64,000 nucleotides of DNA from VMGX01 sp041658885 (GTDB lineage: Bacteria > Patescibacteriota > Minisyncoccia > Phycocordibacterales > 21-14-all-36-13): assembly GCA_041658885.1 (NCBI GenBank), contig JBAZZJ010000001.1:62001-126000 (forward strand), written 5' to 3'. Both the position numbers and the translations under genes were made by a program. Positions 22,387 to 29,732 of the stretch are shown piece by piece (within the stretch, counting starts at the first letter, position 1; the number at the start of each line of letters is the position of its first letter). The notes beneath the pieces were generated by a model. That model saw only the letters and a list, made by a program, of their open reading frames with translations, made no database searches and was not told the origin of the DNA.

Positions 22387-25083
22387 ATGCCCCCATTTCA
22401 TAATTTTACAACCAAAGGTAAGGAAGCTATAAAAAGAGCTCATGAGCTTGCTATTGAACGCGGACAAAATAGTGTAAACCCTACACATCTTTTAGCCGCG
22501 CTTATTTTACAAGAAGAGAGTATTGTTTATTCAATATTAGAAATACTTGATACAGATATAATTTTATTAACTGATTCTGTAGTAGAAATGTTAGATAGAC
22601 CAGAAGGCTCAACGGTTTTATCTCCTTCTTATCAAATGTATATAACTCCAGAATTTGCAAGAATTCTTGAAGAATCATCAAAATTTGCCAAAAGATTAAA
22701 TGACGAATTTGTTTCAACGGAACACATGTTTCTTTCAATTTTTAATGTTGAAAGTTCGGCAAAAGATGTTTTGTCTCGTTTCAAAATAACGCAAGAAATG
22801 GTTTTGAAAGCACTTGAAGAAATAAAAAATAATAAAAATAAAGAATCACAAGCACCCAAAAAAATGAGGTCAATAGGGAAATATACTAGAAGTCTTACAA
22901 AGCTGGCGTCGGAAAATAAATTGGACCCTGTTATAGGAAGAGATAATGAGATAAATAGAATAATTCAGATTTTATCTAGAAGAACAAAAAACAATCCTAT
23001 TCTAATAGGAGAGGCTGGAGTAGGAAAGACTGCAATTGTAGAAGGTCTTGCCCAGAGGATGAATAATGGAGATGTTCCCGAATCTTTAAAAGGAAAAGAT
23101 TTAGTTTCTTTGGATCTTGGTTCTCTTATCGCAGGAACGAAATATAGAGGAGAATTTGAGGAAAGATTAAAAGGAATAATAAAAGATATAGAAAAATCTG
23201 ATGGCAAAATAATTTTATTTATAGACGAAATACACACTATTGTTGGAGCTGGAGCCGCAGAAGGCGCGATGGACGCTTCAAATATGTTAAAACCGGCTCT
23301 ATCAAGAGGAGAATTGAGGGCGATAGGGGCAACTACTCTGAAGGAATATCAAAAGCACATAGAAAAAGATCCAGCGTTAACAAGAAGATTTCAACCAGTA
23401 TATGTTCAAGAGCCAAGCGTTGAAGATGCAATAGCAATTCTCCGCGGACTCAAGGAAAAATATGAAATTTTTCATGGAGTTAAAATTTTAGATGAAGCGA
23501 TAGTGTCTGCTGTTAATTTGAGTAGTAGATATATAACTGATAGATTTATGCCCGACAAAGCTGTTGATCTAATAGACGAGGCTTGCTCGTCATTGAGAAT
23601 GATTTTGGAAAATAAACCGCCACTTCTTGAAGAAACTCATAGGAAAATTCTTCGTTTAGAAATAGAAAAAGAAGCACTAAAAAAAGAAGAGGCAAATTCT
23701 GCGAGTGGTAAGAAAGCAAAAGTGAGAATAAAAGAAATTGAAAAAGAGATAGCAGATTTAAAAGAAAAAACTTCCGAACTAGAATTAAAATGGAATGGTG
23801 AAAGAGATACTTATACTGAAATAAAAGATATCAATAAAAATCTTGAAAAATTAAGAATGGAAGCAGATACAGCAGAAAACATGTCTAATTTATCTCGTGT
23901 TGCAGAAATAAGATATGGTGAGATACCAGTTTTAGAAAAAAAATTAGAAACAAAAACTAAAAGATTTAAAAAACTTCAAAGCTCAAGAAGAATCTTAAGA
24001 GAGGAAGTTTCCGAATCAGATATAGCTGAAGTTGTTTCAAAATGGACAGGTATTCCCGTGACGAAAATGCTTGAAAGTGAAGTTCAAAAACTCACAAGAA
24101 TTGAAGAAGAATTAAAGAAAAGTGTAATAGGGCAAGATGAAGCAGTTAGAAAAATAGCTGATGCGATTAAAAGATCCAGAGTTGGAATTTCTGACCCCGG
24201 TAGACCAATAGGTTCCTTTATGTTTCTTGGTCCAACAGGAGTAGGAAAAACAGAGCTAACAAAAACCCTGGCTAAATTTTTATTTAATGATGAAAAAGCC
24301 TTAGTTCGTGTTGATATGTCAGAATTTATGGAAAGGCACTCGGTTTCTAAAATGATAGGTTCTCCAGCCGGATATGTTGGTTATGAAGAGGGAGGAATTT
24401 TGACTGAAACAGTAAGACACAGACCCTACTCGGTTATTTTATTTGATGAAATAGAAAAGGCGCATCCAGAGGTATTTAATATTCTTTTACAGGTTCTTGA
24501 TAATGGTCGTCTAACAGATGCAAAAGGAAGAACGGCTAATTTCAAAAATTGCGTAATCATTTTAACCTCAAATATAGGTGGAGAATTTATAGATAGAATG
24601 CAAAGCATTGGATTTGGAGATGGTAGTGAAGAAGTCGGGTATGATGATGCAAAAGAGAAAGTTTTGGGAGCATTAAAGGATCACTTTAGACCAGAATTTT
24701 TGAATCGTCTCGATGAAATAATTGTGTTTAATGTATTGAGTAGGGAAGCTATAAAAGAAATTGTTAATATTCAAATTGATATGGTTCAAAAAAGATTATT
24801 TGAAAAAAATATAACTTTAAAAATTAGTCCTGAAGTTATGGAATATATAGCGAAAGAAGGTTACAGTCCTCAATATGGAGCAAGACCCCTAAAGAGATTA
24901 ATACAAACAAAAATTCTTACTCCAATGGCAAACATGATAGTTTCAAAAGGAGTGTCTGATGGTGGTACGGTTTCAATTAGTATTGATCCAAAAAATGAAC
25001 TTATTTTTGATGTTAAGCACGAGGGAAAGATTAAAAGTAAAATTTCTAAAACAAAAGACGATAGAAAAAAAGTTGAGGTCTAA
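22387..25083 (+). CDS. clpB: ClpB-type AAA+ disaggregase with an IGF loop
   Basis: 898 residues. Order: Clp N domain (1-145), NBD1 with Walker A GEAGVGKT (208-215) and LFIDEIHT, a full-length coiled-coil middle domain (about 410-530, including SRVAEIRYGEIPVLEKKL), NBD2 with GPTGVGKT (615-622) and the C-terminal D2-small domain. The long middle domain points to the disaggregase ClpB, a partner of DnaK. However, residues 741-743 are IGF, at the place where ClpA/ClpC carry the ClpP-docking tripeptide and ClpB does not. There is no ribosome binding site before the start, only a TTTTAGA tract. Confidence 0.9.
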   Translation: MPPFHNFTTKGKEAIKRAHELAIERGQNSVNPTHLLAALILQEESIVYSILEILDTDIILLTDSVVEMLDRPEGSTVLSPSYQMYITPEFARILEESSKFAKRLNDEFVSTEHMFLSIFNVESSAKDVLSRFKITQEMVLKALEEIKNNKNKESQAPKKMRSIGKYTRSLTKLASENKLDPVIGRDNEINRIIQILSRRTKNNPILIGEAGVGKTAIVEGLAQRMNNGDVPESLKGKDLVSLDLGSLIAGTKYRGEFEERLKGIIKDIEKSDGKIILFIDEIHTIVGAGAAEGAMDASNMLKPALSRGELRAIGATTLKEYQKHIEKDPALTRRFQPVYVQEPSVEDAIAILRGLKEKYEIFHGVKILDEAIVSAVNLSSRYITDRFMPDKAVDLIDEACSSLRMILENKPPLLEETHRKILRLEIEKEALKKEEANSASGKKAKVRIKEIEKEIADLKEKTSELELKWNGERDTYTEIKDINKNLEKLRMEADTAENMSNLSRVAEIRYGEIPVLEKKLETKTKRFKKLQSSRRILREEVSESDIAEVVSKWTGIPVTKMLESEVQKLTRIEEELKKSVIGQDEAVRKIADAIKRSRVGISDPGRPIGSFMFLGPTGVGKTELTKTLAKFLFNDEKALVRVDMSEFMERHSVSKMIGSPAGYVGYEEGGILTETVRHRPYSVILFDEIEKAHPEVFNILLQVLDNGRLTDAKGRTANFKNCVIILTSNIGGEFIDRMQSIGFGDGSEEVGYDDAKEKVLGALKDHFRPEFLNRLDEIIVFNVLSREAIKEIVNIQIDMVQKRLFEKNITLKISPEVMEYIAKEGYSPQYGARPLKRLIQTKILTPMANMIVSKGVSDGGTVSISIDPKNELIFDVKHEGKIKSKISKTKDDRKKVEV

Positions 25084-25089
25084 AAATAA

Positions 25090-25117
25090 AAAATGTCACC
25101 TTGCAAGGTGACATTTT
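25090..25117. terminator. Perfect 28-nt palindrome after clpB
   Basis: AAAATGTCACCTT/AAGGTGACATTTT, 7 nt after the clpB stop. A further hairpin GTAAGTGAAT/ATTCACTTAC follows near 25172. Confidence 0.75.
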
Positions 25118-25248
25118 GATTTTGTCCTCGCAAAGCTCGGACTCAATAACGAAATTCCTTTCGAATCCTATATGTAAGTGAATCAATTCACTTACTCCTG
25201 CAAAGAAATAAAAAACACGACATCAAAAGATATCGGTTTTTTACTTTG

Positions 25249-25332
25249 TGCGCCGGGCAGGATTCGAACCTGCGTAGCCCGAAGGGCGACAGATTTACAG
25301 TCTGTTGCGATTGACCGCTCCGCCACCGACGC
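25249..25332 (-). tRNA. tRNA-Tyr (GUA)
   Basis: GCGTCGG/CCGGCGC acceptor, long variable arm (CGCCCTTCGGGCT), anticodon stem ACAGA/TCTGT with loop CTGTAAA (anticodon GUA). CCA is not encoded. Its 5' half is duplicated at 25589-25639 beyond the GIY-YIG gene. Confidence 0.93.
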
Positions 25333-25337
25333 ATATA

Positions 25338-25580
25338 TTATGAATTTAATAATTTTTTAAAAGCATTACCACCTTTGTAAGATTTTATCTTTTTTTCTCT
25401 AGAATAAGCTTTTTGTTGGTCATTAAACTCTTCACAGTACACAACTTTCCATGGTTTATCTTTCTTTGTAGAAATATTGTAACCATTGTTATGTTCTAAT
25501 ATTCTTCTTTCAATATTACTCGTACAACCGATATAGTATCTATTATTTAAAACGCTTTTAATTATATAGATATACCACAT
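25338..25580 (-). CDS. GIY-YIG nuclease-domain protein
   Basis: 80 residues, a single GIY-YIG domain of the small UPF0213/YhbQ type: YIYIIKS at the start (GIY position), RYYIGCTSNIERRILEHN (YIG, catalytic Arg) and a conserved Glu/Lys-rich end (YSREKKIKSYKG). The start is ATG 25580; the frame upstream runs through a tRNA fragment. The stop is 5 nt from the 5' end of tRNA-Tyr on the same strand. The small family members cut DNA or act in repair; here the tRNA fragment on its other side suggests a mobile past. Confidence 0.88.
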   Translation of the reverse strand: MWYIYIIKSVLNNRYYIGCTSNIERRILEHNNGYNISTKKDKPWKVVYCEEFNDQQKAYSREKKIKSYKGGNAFKKLLNS

Positions 25581-25588
25581 TTGTTCTC

Positions 25589-25639
25589 TTGCGATTGACT
25601 TTACCCCGCCACGGCGGGGCAAGCTCCGCCACCGACGCA
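25589..25639. repeat. Duplicated 5' part of tRNA-Tyr interrupted by a palindrome
   Basis: On the minus strand the sequence repeats the tRNA 5' end (GCGTCGGTGGCGGAGC), then carries an inserted TTGCCCCGCCGTGGCGGGG palindrome plus TAAA, then resumes the D-arm with GTCAATCGCAA before diverging. It lies directly upstream of the GIY-YIG start codon. Confidence 0.9.
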
Positions 25640-25823
25640 ACGATTACATAATAACAGACAAAATTGAAATTGTAAAAAATGTTCTATTTTCAGCCAGAAT
25701 TTCTGATATAAATAAACTTGCTTAACTACTATTTTTGTATCTGATACAATTAGTAGTGGTTTCCATGCTTGTGGTCGACATGGGCAACCTCGTTTAAAAA
25801 ATTTTTGACCTCGTTTTAATAAT

Positions 25824-26084
25824 ATGGAAAAAGAAAAAGAAAAAGAAATAGGTGTAATAACACATTGGTTTGATAAGATAAATGTTGCTGTAATAAAACT
25901 AAACGGCTCAATTAAAAAAGGAGATAAAATAAAAATAAGAAAAGGGGACACGGAATTTGAGGAAACCATTGATTCAATGCAAATAGACCATCAAAATGTA
26001 GATTCTGCAAAAAAAGGAGATGATGTTGCGATAAGATTTTCTGAAAAAACAAAAGAAGGAGCGTTGGTTTACCCTGTTAAATAA
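25824..26084 (+). CDS. EF-Tu domain 2-like small protein
   Basis: 86 residues. After a Lys/Glu leader the sequence reads as an OB-like beta barrel of the translation-factor domain 2 type: IGVITHWFDKINVAVIKLNG, KKGDKIKI, SMQIDHQNV and KKGDDVAIRF. I know it as a translation elongation factor-like family in Patescibacteria and archaea; the role is unknown. Its last residues PVK and the stop codon are supplied by the left arm of a GTTAAAT palindrome (CCTGTTAAATAA). Confidence 0.75.
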   Translation: MEKEKEKEIGVITHWFDKINVAVIKLNGSIKKGDKIKIRKGDTEFEETIDSMQIDHQNVDSAKKGDDVAIRFSEKTKEGALVYPVK

Positions 26085-26141
26085 TTTTCATCCTTTCTCA
26101 AGAAAGGATGAAAATTCCTGTCGTGCAGGATTTAACGGGGT
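26071..26141. repeat. GTTAAAT palindromic element with a long variable hairpin
   Basis: ACCCTGTTAAAT and ATTTAACGGGGT are the arms. One internal hairpin is long (ATTTTCATCCTTTCT/AGAAAGGATGAAAAT) and the other is the conserved small type TCCTG-TCGTG-CAGGA. A half copy (CTTGTTAAATAATTTGTG) follows at about 26145. Confidence 0.88.
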
Positions 26142-26166
26142 GAATCTTGTTAAATAATTTGTGAAT

Positions 26167-26209
26167 TATATAAAAAATGCGTGTAATTTTTTACACGCGT
26201 TTTTTATAT
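26167..26209. terminator. Terminator hairpin
   Basis: ATATAAAAAATGCGTGTAA pairs with TTACACGCGTTTTTTATAT; strong stem with U run. The next 165 nt to the start at 26375 hold the presumed promoter, but no good -35/-10 pair with normal spacing was found. Confidence 0.8.
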
Positions 26210-26374
26210 TTTATCTAAATTTTAAATATAGTAAAAATATGGCTCAAAATAATAATATTTTTGTCATATTAATATTGTTTTCTAAAACAGATTGACTAAT
26301 CAGATGTTTTGTACTATTTTCTCAATAGAATAGACTTTCTTTGAAACAAAATAAACCACAAATAGGAGCTTCAC

Positions 26375-27379
26375 ATGAAAAAAAAGATAATCTTTTTTGC
26401 AGTAATTTTTTTTGCAATTTTCTTTGAAAACGTATTTTCTCAAAATATTTCACTTAATGGTGAAAAAAAGAAAATAATGTTTTCATCAAACAATGGGGAG
26501 TTTATTGGTGGATTATCAACGATTCTATTTGCAAATTTGCAAACGGATTCTGTTGGTTCCAGAGTTAAACAAGGCTTGATTCGAACAATTTATGGTATGA
26601 AATTTTATTGGCTTGAATTTCATACCGATCTTGAGTTAAGAGCTGAAAATACTAATGGGTTGATGTCTGGTAGCAAATTTAATGTAAAACAACTTTATTT
26701 GCAATTTAATCCTTCAAATTCATCGGTGAGCATTTTACTTGGAAGAATTAGGACTTCAGCAGCAGAAATTACTTTTTATCCATATCAATACCAAAAAAGG
26801 GCAACGGCTAAATTGTATGGAGTGTCCGATCCATTTTTTGGTCAATATGGAAATGGAATAAAATTATTCGCAAACATTTCTCAAAATATTTCGTTTGCGT
26901 TTGATTTTATAGGAACTTCTAACGAAATAATTGATAGACCATATGAATCAAAAACTGAAGGGTCAGCTGGACTATATGTTGATATCCCGTCTTATTATTT
27001 GAAATTTTCTACAGGAACTCAATTTTGTGAAAAGTTTCGTAGGGCAGGAACACATGTTAGTTGGTATAATGAGAAAGGTGGGATTTTTTTTCTAGACGGT
27101 TCATTTTTTATTGAGTCTCCGAGAGATTATGAATCCTTTTTTTCCTATAATGGTATGGTTGGTGTTCGTCTAAAAAATTTTGAATACCATATGGGTATTG
27201 AAAATGGGCCTCAAACATTTGGTGGAAAAAGAACTTTTTTGAATAATGGAATTTTACTCAATATTGAAAAAGGCCCTTCAAAATATGTTTTGCTCGCTGA
27301 TTATCAAGTTCCACTTGGTGAAGAACGTAGCAAAGATTGGGAATTGAATTGTTCCCTTCTGATTTTCGTGGATTTTTAA
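26375..27379 (+). CDS. Secreted beta-barrel-like protein
   Basis: 334 residues: signal peptide (cleavage likely after VFSQ, about residue 23), then alternating polar/apolar strands with many aromatic residues (for example MKFYWLEFHTDLELR, KQLYLQFNPSN, ISFAFDFIG, FEYHMGIENG) and a C-terminal Phe in FVDF. That pattern is like outer-membrane beta barrels of the porin type. Patescibacteria are not thought to have a normal outer membrane, so either the protein is a surface beta protein or the host has an unusual envelope. It is monocistronic with its own terminator, and the GGAGC ribosome site is clear. Confidence 0.6.
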   Translation: MKKKIIFFAVIFFAIFFENVFSQNISLNGEKKKIMFSSNNGEFIGGLSTILFANLQTDSVGSRVKQGLIRTIYGMKFYWLEFHTDLELRAENTNGLMSGSKFNVKQLYLQFNPSNSSVSILLGRIRTSAAEITFYPYQYQKRATAKLYGVSDPFFGQYGNGIKLFANISQNISFAFDFIGTSNEIIDRPYESKTEGSAGLYVDIPSYYLKFSTGTQFCEKFRRAGTHVSWYNEKGGIFFLDGSFFIESPRDYESFFSYNGMVGVRLKNFEYHMGIENGPQTFGGKRTFLNNGILLNIEKGPSKYVLLADYQVPLGEERSKDWELNCSLLIFVDF

Positions 27380-27393
27380 TAATCATTTTTCGC

Positions 27394-27426
27394 AAGCTGG
27401 GATATTTATTCGTCCCAGCTTTTTTA
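27394..27426 (+). terminator. Terminator of the beta-barrel-like gene
   Basis: AAGCTGGGA, 10-nt loop, TCCCAGCTT followed by TTTTT. Confidence 0.9.
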
Positions 27427-27464
27427 TTTGCGTTTTCAGATAAAATATAGTATCTTTTTTGGGT

Positions 27465-27626
27465 ATGGCTTCACAGAAAAATCTTATAAAACTTCAATGT
27501 ACCACCTGCAAGAGGGTTAATTATTATACAAGAAAGAACAAAAAAACGGTTGTTGAAAAAATAGAATTAAAAAAGTATTGCAAATGGTGTAAAAAACACA
27601 CTCCACACAAAGAAAGTAAGAAGTAG
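27465..27626 (+). CDS. rpmG: 50S ribosomal protein L33
   Basis: 53 residues, MASQKNLIKLQCTTCKRVNY at the start, with two Cys pairs (CTTC at 12-15 and CKWC at 39-42) and the YYTRKNKK segment typical of bL33. The zinc-binding form is kept. It lies after the barrel gene's terminator and upstream of tRNA-Trp. Confidence 0.93.
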   Translation: MASQKNLIKLQCTTCKRVNYYTRKNKKTVVEKIELKKYCKWCKKHTPHKESKK

Positions 27627-27650
27627 TCCGTTTTAACGGATTATGGATTA

Positions 27651-27693
27651 AAAAATCTGGCACTACTCTTAAAAACCTCTTCAAGAGGTTTTT
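27651..27693. repeat. AATCTGGCACTACTCTT motif plus hairpin, copy 1
   Basis: The 20-nt block AAAAATCTGGCACTACTCTT is followed by AAAAACCTCTTCAAGAGGTTTTT. The same block precedes other hairpins at 30861 and 49062. Confidence 0.8.
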
Positions 27694-27716
27694 AAGTTAT
27701 GATATTATTTAAATAC

Positions 27717-27787
27717 GGGAGCTTAGTTAAGTGGTATAACTGCTGTCTCCAAAACAGCGGTCAGGGGTTCGATTCCCTTAGCTCCCG
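27717..27787 (+). tRNA. tRNA-Trp (CCA)
   Basis: GGGAGCT/AGCTCCC acceptor, G73, anticodon stem GCTGT/ACAGC with loop CTCCAAA (anticodon CCA). CCA tail is not encoded. Confidence 0.94.
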
Positions 27788-27803
27788 CAAAATTTTTTAA
27801 AGT

Positions 27804-28562
27804 ATGAAAACAGATTTAAAAAAATTAGTGATTGATGAGTTTTCAGGAGAAAATACTCAAAAACTTTATATACAAAAAGCAGAAAATGGATTTTGGGATT
27901 CTGAAGAATTTTTTATAAATAAATATTTTATTAAAAAAGGAAGGACATTAGATTTAGGGTGCGGAACCGGAAGGACCACAATTCCTTTATACAAAATGGG
28001 ATATAAAATTATTGGTGTAGACATAGTTCCTTCAATGATTGAAAGTGCAAAAAAAATTGCTCAAGAAAAGTCACTTAATATTGATTACAGGATTGATGAT
28101 GCTACCTCATTGAATTTTGAGAATAATTTTTTTGATTATGTGTTATTTTCAAATCAAGGATGGACACAAATTCCTGATTCCAAAGAAAGGGAGAAGACTC
28201 TTAAAGAGATCTGTAGAGTATTAAAAAAAGATGGAATTTTTATTTTTACTACCCATCCTCGTGTGTGGTTATCAAAAAATATCTTTTTCTGGATTTGGCA
28301 GTGGGTGCGTTTTTACGTGTTTAAACCCCTTGGTTTTGATATTTTAGAGATAGATTTTGGTGATAGATTTTTTGATAGAGAAACCCAAAATCAAGGAAGA
28401 ACCTACAAAACAAAACAATATATACATATTGCAAAAGTAGGCGATGTTATAAAACAAATTGAAAAAGTTGGTTTTAAAATTTTAGAAGTAAATGGGACTT
28501 TACAAATATCAAAAGACGACATTAGAAAAAACCCTCCCGTTTTCTTCATTTGTCAGAAGTAA
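27804..28562 (+). CDS. Class I SAM-dependent methyltransferase
   Basis: 252 residues with motif I TLDLGCGTGRTT (about residues 49-60), VDIVPSMIESAKK, and FFDYVLFSNQGW for motif IV, followed by a C-terminal segment rich in aromatic residues (IFFWIWQWVRFYVF). It belongs to the broad Methyltransf_11/25 group. The substrate is unknown. It starts 16 nt after tRNA-Trp, so it may be read through from it; convergent with miaA. Confidence 0.82.
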   Translation: MKTDLKKLVIDEFSGENTQKLYIQKAENGFWDSEEFFINKYFIKKGRTLDLGCGTGRTTIPLYKMGYKIIGVDIVPSMIESAKKIAQEKSLNIDYRIDDATSLNFENNFFDYVLFSNQGWTQIPDSKEREKTLKEICRVLKKDGIFIFTTHPRVWLSKNIFFWIWQWVRFYVFKPLGFDILEIDFGDRFFDRETQNQGRTYKTKQYIHIAKVGDVIKQIEKVGFKILEVNGTLQISKDDIRKNPPVFFICQK

Positions 28563-28579
28563 TATAAAATATTATTATT

Positions 28580-29506
28580 TTAAACAAGAAACTTTTGTAC
28601 TTCCTCCTCAATCTTTTTATAATTTTTTAATTCAAACCACTTTATATTTTTGTTTCTTTTGAACCAAGTTTTTTGGCGTTTTGAAAATTGCCAAATTTTT
28701 GTTTCTAATTGTTTAATCATTTCATCTTTTGATAATAAACCGCGAAGGTAACGAGAAACATACCTGTATTCAAGACCAAAATCATCTAATCTTTTCCAAC
28801 TCACCCCGTTTTCGTGAAGTTTTTTAACTTCATTAATCATTCCTTTTTTAATTCTTTTTATTAGACGATTATGAATTAATTTTCTTAATTTTTCATTTTC
28901 AGTTTTTATACCAATCTGCAAAAACTCATATTCTCTTTCGTTACTTTCTAATTCGCGCGAATTAGAAAGCACCTGTTTTATTGTTTTCTTGTTTTCTTGT
29001 TTTTTTGCTTTTGCTATTTCTATAGCTCGAATTAATCTCCTCTTGTTTTTTGAATCAATGTTTTTTGCGCGAACGAGATTTAGTTTTTTTAACATTTTAA
29101 ACAATTCTTCGATAGATTTTTTCTCCAATTCTTTTCTTAATTTTTTATCTACCCTTACAGCTGGAAAATCTACATTATTAACAACCGCATTTATATAAAA
29201 TCCAGTCCCGCCACAAATTATTGGTATTTTATTTTTGCCTAAAATTTCTTTAATTTTTTTGTTTGCCAATTTTTTAAAATCAATAACATTAAATTGTTTT
29301 CTGGGATCTTTTATATCTAACAGATAATGAGGAATACCGAGCATTTCCTTTCGGGTGATTTTGCCAGTACCCAAATTCATATCTTTATAAACCTGTCTTG
29401 AATCAGCAGAAATAATCTCACCACGAAATTTCTTGGCGAGTTTAACCGCTAAATCACTTTTTCTTGAGGCAGTCGGCCCAAGGATAACCAAAATCTTATT
29501 TTTCAT
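28580..29506 (-). CDS. miaA: tRNA dimethylallyltransferase MiaA, with altered P-loop
   Basis: MiaA adds an isopentenyl group to A37 of tRNAs that read UNN codons. The 308-residue protein has ADSRQVYK (about 34-41), the PHYLLDI segment, GGTGFYI and the KRQKTWFKR motif near the end. The P-loop reads GPTASRKS (10-17): the invariant Gly before Lys is Arg15. Residues 180-188 (LSNSRELES) are encoded by a perfect 26-nt palindrome. The ATG at 29506 is 3 nt after the last base of tRNA-Leu(CAA), itself a MiaA substrate type; in-frame codons further upstream are tRNA sequence. Confidence 0.9.
   Translation of the reverse strand: MKNKILVILGPTASRKSDLAVKLAKKFRGEIISADSRQVYKDMNLGTGKITRKEMLGIPHYLLDIKDPRKQFNVIDFKKLANKKIKEILGKNKIPIICGGTGFYINAVVNNVDFPAVRVDKKLRKELEKKSIEELFKMLKKLNLVRAKNIDSKNKRRLIRAIEIAKAKKQENKKTIKQVLSNSRELESNEREYEFLQIGIKTENEKLRKLIHNRLIKRIKKGMINEVKKLHENGVSWKRLDDFGLEYRYVSRYLRGLLSKDEMIKQLETKIWQFSKRQKTWFKRNKNIKWFELKNYKKIEEEVQKFLV
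28944..28969. repeat. Perfect 26-bp palindrome inside miaA
   Basis: CTTTCTAATTCGC and its exact reverse complement GCGAATTAGAAAG abut with no loop. In frame in the miaA coding sequence. Confidence 0.9.
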
Positions 29507-29508
29507 TG

Positions 29509-29590
29509 TGCCGCGGGAGAGAATCGAACTCTCATGAATCACTTCACACGATTTTGAGTCGTGCGCGTCTACCAATTCCGCCACCGCGGC
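29509..29590 (-). tRNA. tRNA-Leu (CAA)
   Basis: GCCGCGG/CCGCGGC acceptor, long variable arm, anticodon stem CACGA/TCGTG with loop CTCAAAA (anticodon CAA). CCA is not encoded. The miaA start codon follows after 2 nt. Confidence 0.93.
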
Positions 29591-29699
29591 GTACAATCAG
29601 ATTACTTAATTTTTCATCAAAAATCAATCAGTATCCACTATTTATTTTATAAAAATAAAATGTTAAAATTAATGCATTGTTAATTTTGTTTTTAAGTTT

Positions 29700-29727
29700 T
29701 TAGATATTAGATTTGAGATTTAAGATT
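29700..29727. repeat. TTAGATATTAGATTTGAGAT tract before parB
   Basis: Same low-complexity family as at 5670 and 22328. It occupies the ribosome-binding region of the parB start at 29733. Confidence 0.75.
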
Positions 29728-29732
29728 ATAAA

